This document shows positions 46,697 to 54,616 of a stretch of 64,000 nucleotides of DNA, piece after piece; the first letter of the stretch is position 1, and every line of letters starts with the position of its first letter. A model generated the notes under the pieces. The model had not been told where the DNA came from and did no database searches. It saw only the letters and a program-made list of their open reading frames with translations. A program made the translations under genes and the position numbers. Location: NCBI RefSeq assembly GCF_019655855.1, contig NZ_BPFX01000014.1, positions 253,176 through 317,175 on the forward strand, written 5' to 3'. The stretch comes from Pseudomonas paralcaligenes. Its GTDB lineage: Bacteria > Pseudomonadota > Gammaproteobacteria > Pseudomonadales > Pseudomonadaceae.

Positions 46697-47464
46697 ATGT
46701 CCAAGACCCACCTGTTCGACCTCGACGGCAAGATCGCTTTCGTTTCCGGCGCCAGCCGCGGCATCGGCGAGGCCATCGCCAAGCTGCTGGCCCAGCAGGG
46801 CGCCCACGTGATCGTCTCGAGCCGCAAGATCGAAGGCTGCCAGGCCGTCGCCGACGCGATCATCGCCGAGGGTGGCAAGGCCACCGCCATCGCCTGCCAC
46901 ATCGGCGAGATGGAGCAGATCCAGAACGTCTTCGCGTTCATCCGCGAGCAGTTCGGCCGCCTCGACATCCTGGTCAACAACGCCGCCACCAACCCACAGT
47001 TCTGCAACGTGCTGGACACCGACCTGGGCGCCTTCCAGAAGACCGTGGACGTCAACATCCGCGGCTACTACTTCATGTCCATCGAAGGCGGCAAGCTGAT
47101 GAAGCAGAACGGCGGTGGCAGCATCATCAACGTCGCCTCCATCAACGGAGTCTCCCCGGGCGAGTTCCAGGGCATCTACTCGGTGACCAAGGCCGCCGTG
47201 ATCAGCATGACCAAGGTGTTCGCCAAGGAATGCGCCCAGTTCGGCATCCGCTGCAACGCCCTGCTGCCGGGCCTGACCGACACCAAGTTCGCCTCCGCCC
47301 TGGTGAAGAACGACTCCATCCTCAACGTCGCCCTGCAGCGTATCCCGCTCAAGCGCGTGGCCGACCCGAGCGAGATGGCCGGCACCGTGCTGTACCTGGC
47401 CAGCGACGCCTCCAGCTACACCACCGGCGTGGCGCTGAACGTGGATGGCGGCTTCCTCTCCTGA
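46697..47464 (+). CDS. Short-chain dehydrogenase/reductase
   Basis: 255 residues. NAD(P) motif SGASRGIGEAIAKLL (about 16-30), NNAAT, and catalytic Ser in INVASINGV with YSVTK (YxxxK, about 159-163). The C-terminal GVALNVDGG motif is typical. Second gene of a pair with the phosphotransferase; probably acts on a hydroxyacyl substrate. Confidence 0.93.
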   Translation: MSKTHLFDLDGKIAFVSGASRGIGEAIAKLLAQQGAHVIVSSRKIEGCQAVADAIIAEGGKATAIACHIGEMEQIQNVFAFIREQFGRLDILVNNAATNPQFCNVLDTDLGAFQKTVDVNIRGYYFMSIEGGKLMKQNGGGSIINVASINGVSPGEFQGIYSVTKAAVISMTKVFAKECAQFGIRCNALLPGLTDTKFASALVKNDSILNVALQRIPLKRVADPSEMAGTVLYLASDASSYTTGVALNVDGGFLS

Positions 47465-47482
47465 GGACGCCCGCACAGCCAT

Positions 47483-47512
47483 GAAAAAAGGGACCTTCGG
47501 GTCCCTTTTTCA
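47483..47512 (+). terminator. Rho-independent terminator
   Basis: Stem AAAAAGGGACC / GGGTCCCTTTTT with a TTC loop, after the SDR. Confidence 0.88.
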
Positions 47513-47530
47513 TTGGTACGGGTCATTGCC

Positions 47531-47552
47531 CGTAGGGTGCGCCGCGCGCACC
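47531..47552. repeat. Copy of the GGTGCGC palindrome
   Basis: CGTAGGGTGCGCCGCGCGCA followed by CC; same element as at 39051 and 62795. Confidence 0.75.
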
Positions 47553-47598
47553 AAAACATCCGGGAAAACTCACGCGGCGTTCCCGGATCGCATCCGGG

Positions 47599-48249
47599 CT
47601 ACTCCCACTCCTTCAGCGCCTGCTCGGCCGCCTGGTTCATCGGCTTGGCCAGCAGGCCGGTCGGGCTGAGGCTGACGCTGTAGGCGGCGCCGTCGGCGAT
47701 GGGCAGGTAGGTGACCCGGCCGGCCTGGGCGTCGAACAGGAACAGGTCGCGCTGCCCCAGGCGCAGCCAGCGCCACAGGTCGATGCCGTAGGGGCTCTGC
47801 GCCAGCTGGACTTGGGCATGGCGGGCGGTCTGCTGCTGCTCGATGGCGAGGAAGCGGCCGGACAGCCGCTCCAGGCGGTAGCCCGGCTCCAGGCCGATCA
47901 GCGCGGCCAGGCCCTTCCAGCCCAGCAGGCGGGCGTCGAGCTGCCAGAGGTCGCCTTCCAGCGTCACCTGACGCTCCTCGGCGCCCTCAATCACGCTGAC
48001 CCGGTAGCGTTGCGGGCCGTCCGCCGCGAAGCTCAGGGTCACCAGCGGCCGGTCCTGCACCTGCGGGTCGTAGCTGCGCAGGTCGTAGGCCACCACGCCG
48101 ATCAGCAGCGCCAGGGCGAGAAAGGCGAGGCCGACGGTGCCGCGCAGCCAGGCCAGGAACCAGTGGGGGGTGAACAGGATGCGGGCGGCGATGAACAGCG
48201 CCAGCAAGGCCAGCAGGCCGGTGAACCAGGCCAGGCCGTCGTACTGCAT
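47599..48249 (-). CDS. Hypothetical two-helix membrane protein
   Basis: 216 residues. Two N-terminal membrane segments (about 8-25 and 38-55) and a soluble C-terminal domain with WRWLRLGQRDLFLFDAQAG. It looks like a conserved hypothetical protein of Pseudomonas, sometimes labelled as a multidrug-transporter-like protein without evidence. Single gene, divergent from the TSUP gene. Confidence 0.7.
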   Translation of the reverse strand: MQYDGLAWFTGLLALLALFIAARILFTPHWFLAWLRGTVGLAFLALALLIGVVAYDLRSYDPQVQDRPLVTLSFAADGPQRYRVSVIEGAEERQVTLEGDLWQLDARLLGWKGLAALIGLEPGYRLERLSGRFLAIEQQQTARHAQVQLAQSPYGIDLWRWLRLGQRDLFLFDAQAGRVTYLPIADGAAYSVSLSPTGLLAKPMNQAAEQALKEWE

Positions 48250-48349
48250 GGATGCGATTCCTTCTGCGGTTTTTTGCCGGCATTATGCGGAGTGGCCGCC
48301 CGGCTAACCAGCAACGGCCCGCCACAATTGAATCCACTTCGAGTTTTTT

Positions 48350-49126
48350 ATGCCGTTTCCCTTCGAACTGGGCGTCGACCCGGCCACGCTGCTGGTGCTC
48401 GCCCTGGTCGCCTTCACCGCGGGTTTCATCGACGCCATCGCCGGCGGCGGCGGTCTGCTGACCATCCCGGCACTGCTCACCGCGGGCCTGCCGCCCCATC
48501 TGGTGCTGGGCACCAACAAGCTGTGCGCCACCTTCGGTTCCGCCACCGCCAGCTACACCTTCTACCGGCGCAAGCTGTTCTCCCCCAGGCACTGGCGCAA
48601 CGCGCTGATCGCCACGGCCGTGGGCGCGGCCATCGGCGCCATCATCGCCCACTGGCTGCCCGCCGCCTGGCTCAACCAGATGCTGCCGGCGGTGGTGTTC
48701 GGCTGCGGCCTGTACCTGCTGTTCGGCAAGACACCGGAGACCCATGGCCAGGAAGATGCGCCCGTGGCCCAGGGCCGCCAGTGGCCCCAGGGGCTCGGCC
48801 TGGGCTTCTACGACGGCGTGGCCGGCCCCGGCACCGGCGCGTTCTGGACGGTGAGCACCCTGCTGCTCTACCCCATGGACCTGGTGCGCGCCAGCGGCGT
48901 GGCGCGCAGCATGAACTTCGTCAGCAACGGCGTGGCCCTGGCGGTGTTCGTGATCGCCGGCCAGGTGGCCTGGCTGCTCGGCATCGCCATGGGCCTGGCG
49001 CTGATGGCCGGCGCCTTCCTCGGCGCCCGCACGGCGATCAGCGGCGGCTCGCGCTTCATCCGCCCGGTCTTCATTCTGGTGGTCCTGGCGCTGACCGCGC
49101 GCCTGGCCTGGCAGCACTGGTTCTGA
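48350..49126 (+). CDS. TauE/SafE (TSUP) family membrane transporter
   Basis: 258 residues with about eight hydrophobic segments. DAIAGGGGLLTIPALLTAG (about 25-43) and the second half YDGVAGPGTGAFW carry the repeated TSUP signature. It resembles YfcA-type members. Third TSUP gene in the window; a VOC protein follows 16 nt later. Confidence 0.93.
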   Translation: MPFPFELGVDPATLLVLALVAFTAGFIDAIAGGGGLLTIPALLTAGLPPHLVLGTNKLCATFGSATASYTFYRRKLFSPRHWRNALIATAVGAAIGAIIAHWLPAAWLNQMLPAVVFGCGLYLLFGKTPETHGQEDAPVAQGRQWPQGLGLGFYDGVAGPGTGAFWTVSTLLLYPMDLVRASGVARSMNFVSNGVALAVFVIAGQVAWLLGIAMGLALMAGAFLGARTAISGGSRFIRPVFILVVLALTARLAWQHWF

Positions 49127-49142
49127 CTCACGAGGCATCCCC

Positions 49143-49508
49143 ATGAAACTTGGCAAGACCACTCCGATCCTGCGCGTTTTCGACGAGACCAAGACACGGG
49201 AGTTCTACGTCGACTTCCTCGGCTTCCGGGTCGACTGGGAGCACCGCTTCGCCCCCGACCTGCCGCTGTACCTGCAGGTCTCCCGCGACGGCTGCGTGCT
49301 GCACCTGTCCGAACACCATGGCGACGCCTGCCCGGGCGCCGCGCTGCGCATCGAGACCGACGCGCTGGACGCCTTCCACCGGGAACTGGAACAGAAGCAC
49401 TACGGCTACGCGCGCCCCGGCATCGAGGCGATGCCCTGGGGCAGCCGCGACATGAACGTGCGCGACCCCTTCGGCAACCGCCTGACCTTCACCGACGCGG
49501 TGGGCTGA
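49143..49508 (+). CDS. Glyoxalase/bleomycin-resistance (VOC) family protein
   Basis: 121 residues, one VOC domain. TTPILRVFDETKTREFYVD, then FLGFRVDWEHRF, LHLSEHHGDACPG and RDPFGNRLTF. The layout is that of a bleomycin-resistance-like metal-binding or drug-binding protein. Its stop codon touches the MITE-like repeat. Co-directional with the TSUP gene 16 nt upstream. Confidence 0.88.
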   Translation: MKLGKTTPILRVFDETKTREFYVDFLGFRVDWEHRFAPDLPLYLQVSRDGCVLHLSEHHGDACPGAALRIETDALDAFHRELEQKHYGYARPGIEAMPWGSRDMNVRDPFGNRLTFTDAVG

Positions 49509-49650
49509 GAACCTGTTCACGATCTTCTGGATTAGAGCCAGATGGTGGCAAAAACGACCGAGGAAGCGGAGTTTACGAGTGGTAAATGAGCATTCCGAGG
49601 GCGTTTTTAACGCCGTATGGCCGCGAGCCAGGAGATCGTGAACAGGTTCT
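49508..49650. repeat. 143-bp MITE-like element with 23-bp terminal inverted repeats
   Basis: AGAACCTGTTCACGATCT (49508 onward, 23 bp in all) is inverted at 49628-49650 with one mismatch. No ORF inside. It exactly fills the space between the stop codons of the VOC gene and nudC. Related elements with GAACCTGTTCACGATC ends occur in Pseudomonas genomes, from memory. It could also fold as a terminator. Confidence 0.8.
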
Positions 49651-49655
49651 GAGGC

Positions 49656-50489
49656 TCAGCGGTGCAGCTGCGGCTCAGGCTGCCCCAGGCGGCGGGCCAC
49701 ATAAAGGTCGATCAGGTAGCGGGCGATGGAGCGCGACATCGGCAGCGGCGGCAGCCGGTCGAGGGGAAACCAGGCGGCGTCCTCGATCTCGTCGGCCTGG
49801 GGCACGATCTCGCCGCCGGCGTATTCGGCATGGAAGCCGAGCATCAGCGAATGGGGGAACGGCCAGCTCTGGCTGCCCAGGTACTGCGGGTCGCGCACCT
49901 GGATGCCGACCTCCTCCAGCACCTCGCGGGCCACGCACTCCTCCGCCGACTCGCCGGGCTCGACGAAGCCGGCCAGGGTGCTGTACATACCGGAGACGAA
50001 GCGCGGCGAGCGGGCCAGCAGGATCTCGTCGCCACGGGTGACCAGCACGATCATGCTCGGCGAGATGCGCGCGTAGCTGTCCAGGCCGCACTCGGGGCAG
50101 CGCATGCAGCGCTCGCCCGGCACCTGGCGGTTGCGGCTGCCGCAGCGGCCGCAGAAGCGGTGGTTGAGGTCCCAGTTGCCGACCTGCTCGGCGAACGAGA
50201 GCATGCGGAAGGTGGGATAGTCGGCCTGCAGCATGAACTGGCGCAGCCCCTGCCAGAAGCAGCCGGGCATGTCCGCCGGGCGGTCCAAAGCCAGCAGCCA
50301 GACCGGCTCGCCGTCGAAGTGGCCGAGGCCGTGCTCGGCGATCAGCGGCAGGTCCTGGCGCTTGAGCCATTCGCGGGGGAACAGCACGCCGTTGGCGTCG
50401 GCGAGAAACCCCTGCGGGCTGCGCACCAGTGCCCAGCCGCCGGGCTGGCCGTTGTCCAGCGGCGGCTGGGTCTGCCAGCCGGCAGCCAT
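49656..50489 (-). CDS. nudC: NADH pyrophosphatase / RNA-decapping NudC
   Basis: 277 residues from ATG 50489. Zinc ribbon CGRC (about 112-115) and CPEC (about 127-130), then the Nudix box [20 protein letters not shown] and VGI. The NudC hallmark SQPWPFPxS reads SQSWPFPHS. It hydrolyses NAD(H) and removes NAD caps from RNA. Its ATG overlaps the stop of the upstream gene by one base (TGATG), so translation is coupled. The in-frame extension to 50690 overlaps that gene and is rejected. Confidence 0.95.
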   Translation of the reverse strand: MAAGWQTQPPLDNGQPGGWALVRSPQGFLADANGVLFPREWLKRQDLPLIAEHGLGHFDGEPVWLLALDRPADMPGCFWQGLRQFMLQADYPTFRMLSFAEQVGNWDLNHRFCGRCGSRNRQVPGERCMRCPECGLDSYARISPSMIVLVTRGDEILLARSPRFVSGMYSTLAGFVEPGESAEECVAREVLEEVGIQVRDPQYLGSQSWPFPHSLMLGFHAEYAGGEIVPQADEIEDAAWFPLDRLPPLPMSRSIARYLIDLYVARRLGQPEPQLHR

Positions 50490-52162
50490 CAGGCGGCTAC
50501 CGACATGCCAAGAGCCCGGACGCTCTCCTCGGCGAGGTCGAGCACGCTCGGCGTGGTCTCGGGGCGCAGCACGGCGCCACCTTCGAGGTAGTACTCCAGG
50601 CTGCTGAGGGCGTCGGCCAGGGTCTCCAGCATCTGCTCGGAAGGCATCTGCAGGGAATCGATCATCTGCGTCTGGATGTAGTCCGCGCACAGGCCGATCA
50701 GCCGCGCCGCGCGCTCCTGGTCGAGGAACCAGAGGCCGCCGCGCACCGCCTGCAGGCTGAAGGGCACGTTGGCCAGGTGCAGCTTGTCGCCGGCCGATTC
50801 CAGGTAGGAAGTGATCGCCCGCTTGGCCAGGGCCAGGCCGCCACGGGCCTCGTCGACCACCACGATGCGCGCCTCGGCCAGCTGGTGGGCAGCGAACGCC
50901 TCGCCCTCGTCGCCCGGCTGCGCCACGCTGGGACGCTGGTTGCGCTGCTCGCCGCGCTCCAGGCTGGCGACCATGCTCTCCACGTACAGCACGGCCTCGG
51001 CCAGCTTGTGCAGGTCGCCGCTCTCGGCCCGGTTGTCTTCGCCCCAGCCGGCCACCAGTGGCAGCTGGCCCTGCAGGGCGCTGGCGGCGGAACTCAGGCC
51101 GACCATGCCGAGGGTCTTGGCCAGCTTGCCGAGCAGCGCGTGCAGGTTGCCGTAGCTGTCCGGCTGGGCGGTGCCGCGCTCGATCAGGTCGAGCAGGTCC
51201 TTGACGCTGGCCAGCTCCTCGCGGATGGCGGTGGACAGCGAACGCAGCACGCCCTGACCGGGGCCGGACAGGCGCTGGTATTCCTCGTCCAGCAGGTGAT
51301 CGGTGAACGGCAGCGGGGTCAGCCCGAACACCTCGCGCACCGCGCTGGCATGTGGCCCGCGGCTGTCCGCCAGGGCCACCAGGTAGAGCAGTTCCTTGAG
51401 CAGGCTGCGCGGCGCCTCGTAGCCGCCGTTGCCGCCCAGGGCCTGTCTGATCTCGCGGTCGAGGCGGGAGAACAGCTGCTTGCGCGCCTTGCGCGGCAGC
51501 AGCTGGCCGTCCAGTTGCGACTCGACGGCCGCGGCGCCGATCCAGTACAGGCGCCCTGCCGGCTTGTCGGCGAACAGGCTGTCCAGGCGTCCCAGCGCGC
51601 GCAGCATCAGCTTGAGGCCGGCCTGGGGATTGTCCTCGCGGATGAAGCCGAGCAGGCCGACCTGGAACATGTGGCGCAGGCGCCGCGCGTCGGCGGCGCT
51701 GACCGCCCCGCCCGGCGTGCCGGCGGGGCGCGGCTGGTCGAGGCGCACGCTGAAGAAGAAGCTTTCCGGCAACGGCGGCTGGGCGCCGGCCTGGCGCAGG
51801 TCGTTGATCGCCGGCAGCAGCAGCTCCGGCATTTCCTGGCGGTGGGCATCGACGTTTTCCAGGTAGCGGCGCAGCACGTAGAGCGCGTTGCTCAGGGCGG
51901 ACAGCTGGCCGTCGCGCTCCTCGCCCGCGCCGGTGGGGATGTCCGTCGCCTGTTGCAGCACTTCCTGGGCCAGCAGCTCGGCACCGGCCAGCTCGATCAG
52001 GTTGAGGGTGCCGCGCACCTGTTGCAGGTTTTCCACGGCCTGCTGCAGCAGGCTGCCGTTGTTGCGTTCGGCGATGAACTGCTCGAGGCTCTGTTCGGTC
52101 TCTTCCATGGTGGTGAACAGTTCGTCACGCACCAGACTCAGGGATGTCGCTCCAGTGACCAT
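50489..52162 (-). CDS. Hypothetical Hpt-scaffold-like (ChpA N-terminal-like) protein
   Basis: 557 residues, all helical. The layout resembles tandem four-helix Hpt-type domains of chemotaxis kinases such as Chp[18 protein letters not shown] near the start and [19 protein letters not shown] in the middle. I do not see an active Hpt histidine motif (HxxKG), so a scaffold or degenerate role is likelier. Its stop overlaps the nudC start. From memory, homologues sit beside nudC in P. aeruginosa. Function unknown. Confidence 0.7.
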   Translation of the reverse strand: MVTGATSLSLVRDELFTTMEETEQSLEQFIAERNNGSLLQQAVENLQQVRGTLNLIELAGAELLAQEVLQQATDIPTGAGEERDGQLSALSNALYVLRRYLENVDAHRQEMPELLLPAINDLRQAGAQPPLPESFFFSVRLDQPRPAGTPGGAVSAADARRLRHMFQVGLLGFIREDNPQAGLKLMLRALGRLDSLFADKPAGRLYWIGAAAVESQLDGQLLPRKARKQLFSRLDREIRQALGGNGGYEAPRSLLKELLYLVALADSRGPHASAVREVFGLTPLPFTDHLLDEEYQRLSGPGQGVLRSLSTAIREELASVKDLLDLIERGTAQPDSYGNLHALLGKLAKTLGMVGLSSAASALQGQLPLVAGWGEDNRAESGDLHKLAEAVLYVESMVASLERGEQRNQRPSVAQPGDEGEAFAAHQLAEARIVVVDEARGGLALAKRAITSYLESAGDKLHLANVPFSLQAVRGGLWFLDQERAARLIGLCADYIQTQMIDSLQMPSEQMLETLADALSSLEYYLEGGAVLRPETTPSVLDLAEESVRALGMSVAA

Positions 52163-52190
52163 GGGTCTGCTGAACCTCTTCTAGGCTAGG

Positions 52191-53003
52191 TCAGTCCGCG
52201 AATTCCGGCTTCTGCTTGCTCATGTGCGCGGCCATGGCCACGCGCAGGTCTGCGGATTGCAGCATGGCGCCGTTCCAGTTGGCGACGTATTCCAGGCCGT
52301 CGTCGACCCGGTGATCACGCATGTAGCGAATCATGTGCTTGGTGCCACGGATGGCGATCGGCGACTTGGCGGCAATCTCGCGGGCGATCTCGAACACGCC
52401 TTCCAGCAGCTCTTCCTGGCTGGCGTAGGTGCGGTTGACCAGGTTGATGCGCAGGGCCTCGGCGCCGTCGATGGTGCGGCCGGTGAAGGCCAGCTCGCGC
52501 ATCATGCCGTCGCCGATGATGCGTGGCAGGCGCTGCAGGGTGCCGACGTCGGCGGCCATGCCCATGTCGATCTCCTTGATGGAGAACTGGGCGTCGGCGG
52601 TGGAGTAGCGCATGTCGCAGGCCGAGATCAGGTCGATGGCGCCGCCCAGGCAGTAGCCCTGGATGGCCGCCAGCACCGGCTTGCGGCAGTTGTCGACGGC
52701 GTTGAACGAGCCCTGCAGCTGGAGGATCTTGCGGCGCAGGCCCTCGGCGTTGCGGCCCACGTCCTTGCCCAGCTGGCTGCCGGCCTGGGCCAGCAGCATC
52801 AGGTCGATGCCCGAGGAGAAGTGCTTGCCGGCGCCGGACAGCACCACGACGCGGGCCTCGTCGGTGTCGTCGACCCAGCGGAAGATGTCGATGATCTCTT
52901 CCCAGAAGTCGGCGTTCATCGCGTTGACCTTCTCGGGGCGATTGATCTGCACATGGGCGATCTTGTCGACGAGTTCGACTCGGAAAGCTTTGTAATCAGG
53001 CAC
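52191..53003 (-). CDS. Enoyl-CoA hydratase/isomerase (crotonase) family protein
   Basis: 270 residues from GTG 53003 (PDYKAFRVELVDKIAHVQIN). GAGG lies 9 nt upstream; ATG 53012 is too close to it. The oxyanion-hole strands GAGKHFSSGIDLM (about 56-68) and IQGYCLGGAIDLISACD (about 107-123) are crotonase motifs. It acts on a 2-enoyl-CoA; substrate chain length is unknown. Upstream 53004-53218 is gene-free. Confidence 0.9.
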   Translation of the reverse strand: MPDYKAFRVELVDKIAHVQINRPEKVNAMNADFWEEIIDIFRWVDDTDEARVVVLSGAGKHFSSGIDLMLLAQAGSQLGKDVGRNAEGLRRKILQLQGSFNAVDNCRKPVLAAIQGYCLGGAIDLISACDMRYSTADAQFSIKEIDMGMAADVGTLQRLPRIIGDGMMRELAFTGRTIDGAEALRINLVNRTYASQEELLEGVFEIAREIAAKSPIAIRGTKHMIRYMRDHRVDDGLEYVANWNGAMLQSADLRVAMAAHMSKQKPEFAD

Positions 53004-53229
53004 GCAGATCATCCTCGAGGGCAAGGCACGCGATGGCGCCATAGATATGTTGTTTTGGAATCAATCGCCCAACTATAACAAGCGTGCAATAAATGTCGAT
53101 GCTGGCAACTGTGATGGAGAACACGCTAGCAGACCTCAGATGGTTTCTGCCTATGTTCGATAAATAGTTGATATTTTTGGAGCTTGCCACTTCCGACACT
53201 CGCTCCGATCAACGAAATTCAGGGCGATT

Positions 53230-54567
53230 TCAGAGCCGTTGGCCTTCCACCCGATTGCGCCATTGGCGCCAGGTATAGAGGGGAATGCCGACCATCAAGA
53301 CCAGGAAACCCCAGAAGATCGCCTGCTCGCCGGTGCCGTAGAGCGCCCACATCGAGTAGATGAAGGTGCAGCAGCCGATCCACAGCAGCCGCCCGCGCTC
53401 GCGCTCGCCGAAGTCCCCCGGCTGCATCGCTAGCAGGTGCATCAGCGCCGCCGCACAGAACACGTAGGGCACCACGCCGGCCATGGTGCCGAGCAGGATG
53501 ATCACGTTGAACACCTCGACCAGGTCGCCCTGCCCGTCCACCAGCACCAGCAGGGTCACCAGCACCCCGGACACCAGCAGGCCGTTGGCCGGCACGCCGT
53601 AGCGGTTGGTCCTGGCCAGGGCCTCGGGCAGCAGGCCGTCGCGGGCGGTGGCCATGGGAATCTGCCCCTGCAGCAGCACCCAGCCGTTGAGCGCGCCGAG
53701 GCAGGCGATCACCGCGCCTCCGGCGATGAAGTAGTAGCCCCAGTCGCCCAGCATCACCCGCGCCGCGTCGGCGAACGGCGCGGTGGAGCGGGCCAGCACC
53801 TCCGGCGGCAGCACGCCCTGCACCGCGGTGATCGAGAGGATGTACACGCCGGCGGCCACCAGGGTGCCGCACAGGGTGGCGCGCGGAATGGTGCGGCGCG
53901 GGTCGCGCACATGCTCGGCCGGCACGGTGGCCGACTCCAGGCCGATGAACGACCACAGGGTGAGCGCCGCCGTGGTGGCGATGGCCTGCACGTAGCCGCC
54001 ACCCGGCAGCGCCGTCGGCTCGGGGATGGCCAGATGCTCGGGGTGGAAGTGGAACCAGCCGAGCACGCCGACCAGCACCAGCGGCACCAGCTTGAGCAGG
54101 GTCAGCACGTTCTGCACGTAGCCGAAGGCGGTGATGCCGCGCAGGTTGATCAGGGTGCACAGCCAGATCGCGCCGATCGCCGTCGCCACCATCGGCAGCG
54201 GTGCGCGCAGCACCGGCAGGAACACCTGCAGGTAGCCGACCAGGGTCACGGCGATGGCGGCGTTGCCGATCCAGGCGGCCTTCCAGTAGGTCCAGGCGCA
54301 CAGGTAGCCGGCGAAGCCGCCGAAGGCGTCGCGGGTGTAGGCATAGGGCCCGCCCGCCGCCGGGTTGAGCCGCGCCAGGCGGGAGAAGGTCAGGGCCAGC
54401 AGCACGGCGCCGGTGCTCGACACCAGCCAGCCGACCAGGCTCAGCCCGCCGTAGGGCGCCAGCGCCGATGGCAGGAGGAAGACGCCGGAACCGACCATGT
54501 TGCCGACCACCAGGGCGGTACAGGTCCAGAACCCACCTGCAGTTCGCCCGCCCTTCTGCTGCGCCAT
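53230..54567 (-). CDS. APC-family amino acid permease / antiporter
   Basis: 445 residues from ATG 54567 (MAQQKGGRTAGGFWTCTALV). About twelve hydrophobic segments. VVGNMVGSGVFLLPSALA (about 20-37) is the substrate loop of TM1, and AVQGVLPPEVLARS lies later. It is similar to CadB/AdiC-type antiporters; next to ldcA it probably exchanges lysine for cadaverine, which is inference. The upstream frame to 54648 is not coding. Confidence 0.88.
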   Translation of the reverse strand: MAQQKGGRTAGGFWTCTALVVGNMVGSGVFLLPSALAPYGGLSLVGWLVSSTGAVLLALTFSRLARLNPAAGGPYAYTRDAFGGFAGYLCAWTYWKAAWIGNAAIAVTLVGYLQVFLPVLRAPLPMVATAIGAIWLCTLINLRGITAFGYVQNVLTLLKLVPLVLVGVLGWFHFHPEHLAIPEPTALPGGGYVQAIATTAALTLWSFIGLESATVPAEHVRDPRRTIPRATLCGTLVAAGVYILSITAVQGVLPPEVLARSTAPFADAARVMLGDWGYYFIAGGAVIACLGALNGWVLLQGQIPMATARDGLLPEALARTNRYGVPANGLLVSGVLVTLLVLVDGQGDLVEVFNVIILLGTMAGVVPYVFCAAALMHLLAMQPGDFGERERGRLLWIGCCTFIYSMWALYGTGEQAIFWGFLVLMVGIPLYTWRQWRNRVEGQRL

Positions 54568-54616
54568 GCTCTCCCCCGGATCGAAGCCAGCCCGTGCCTG
54601 TATGGCGGCGCAGGGA

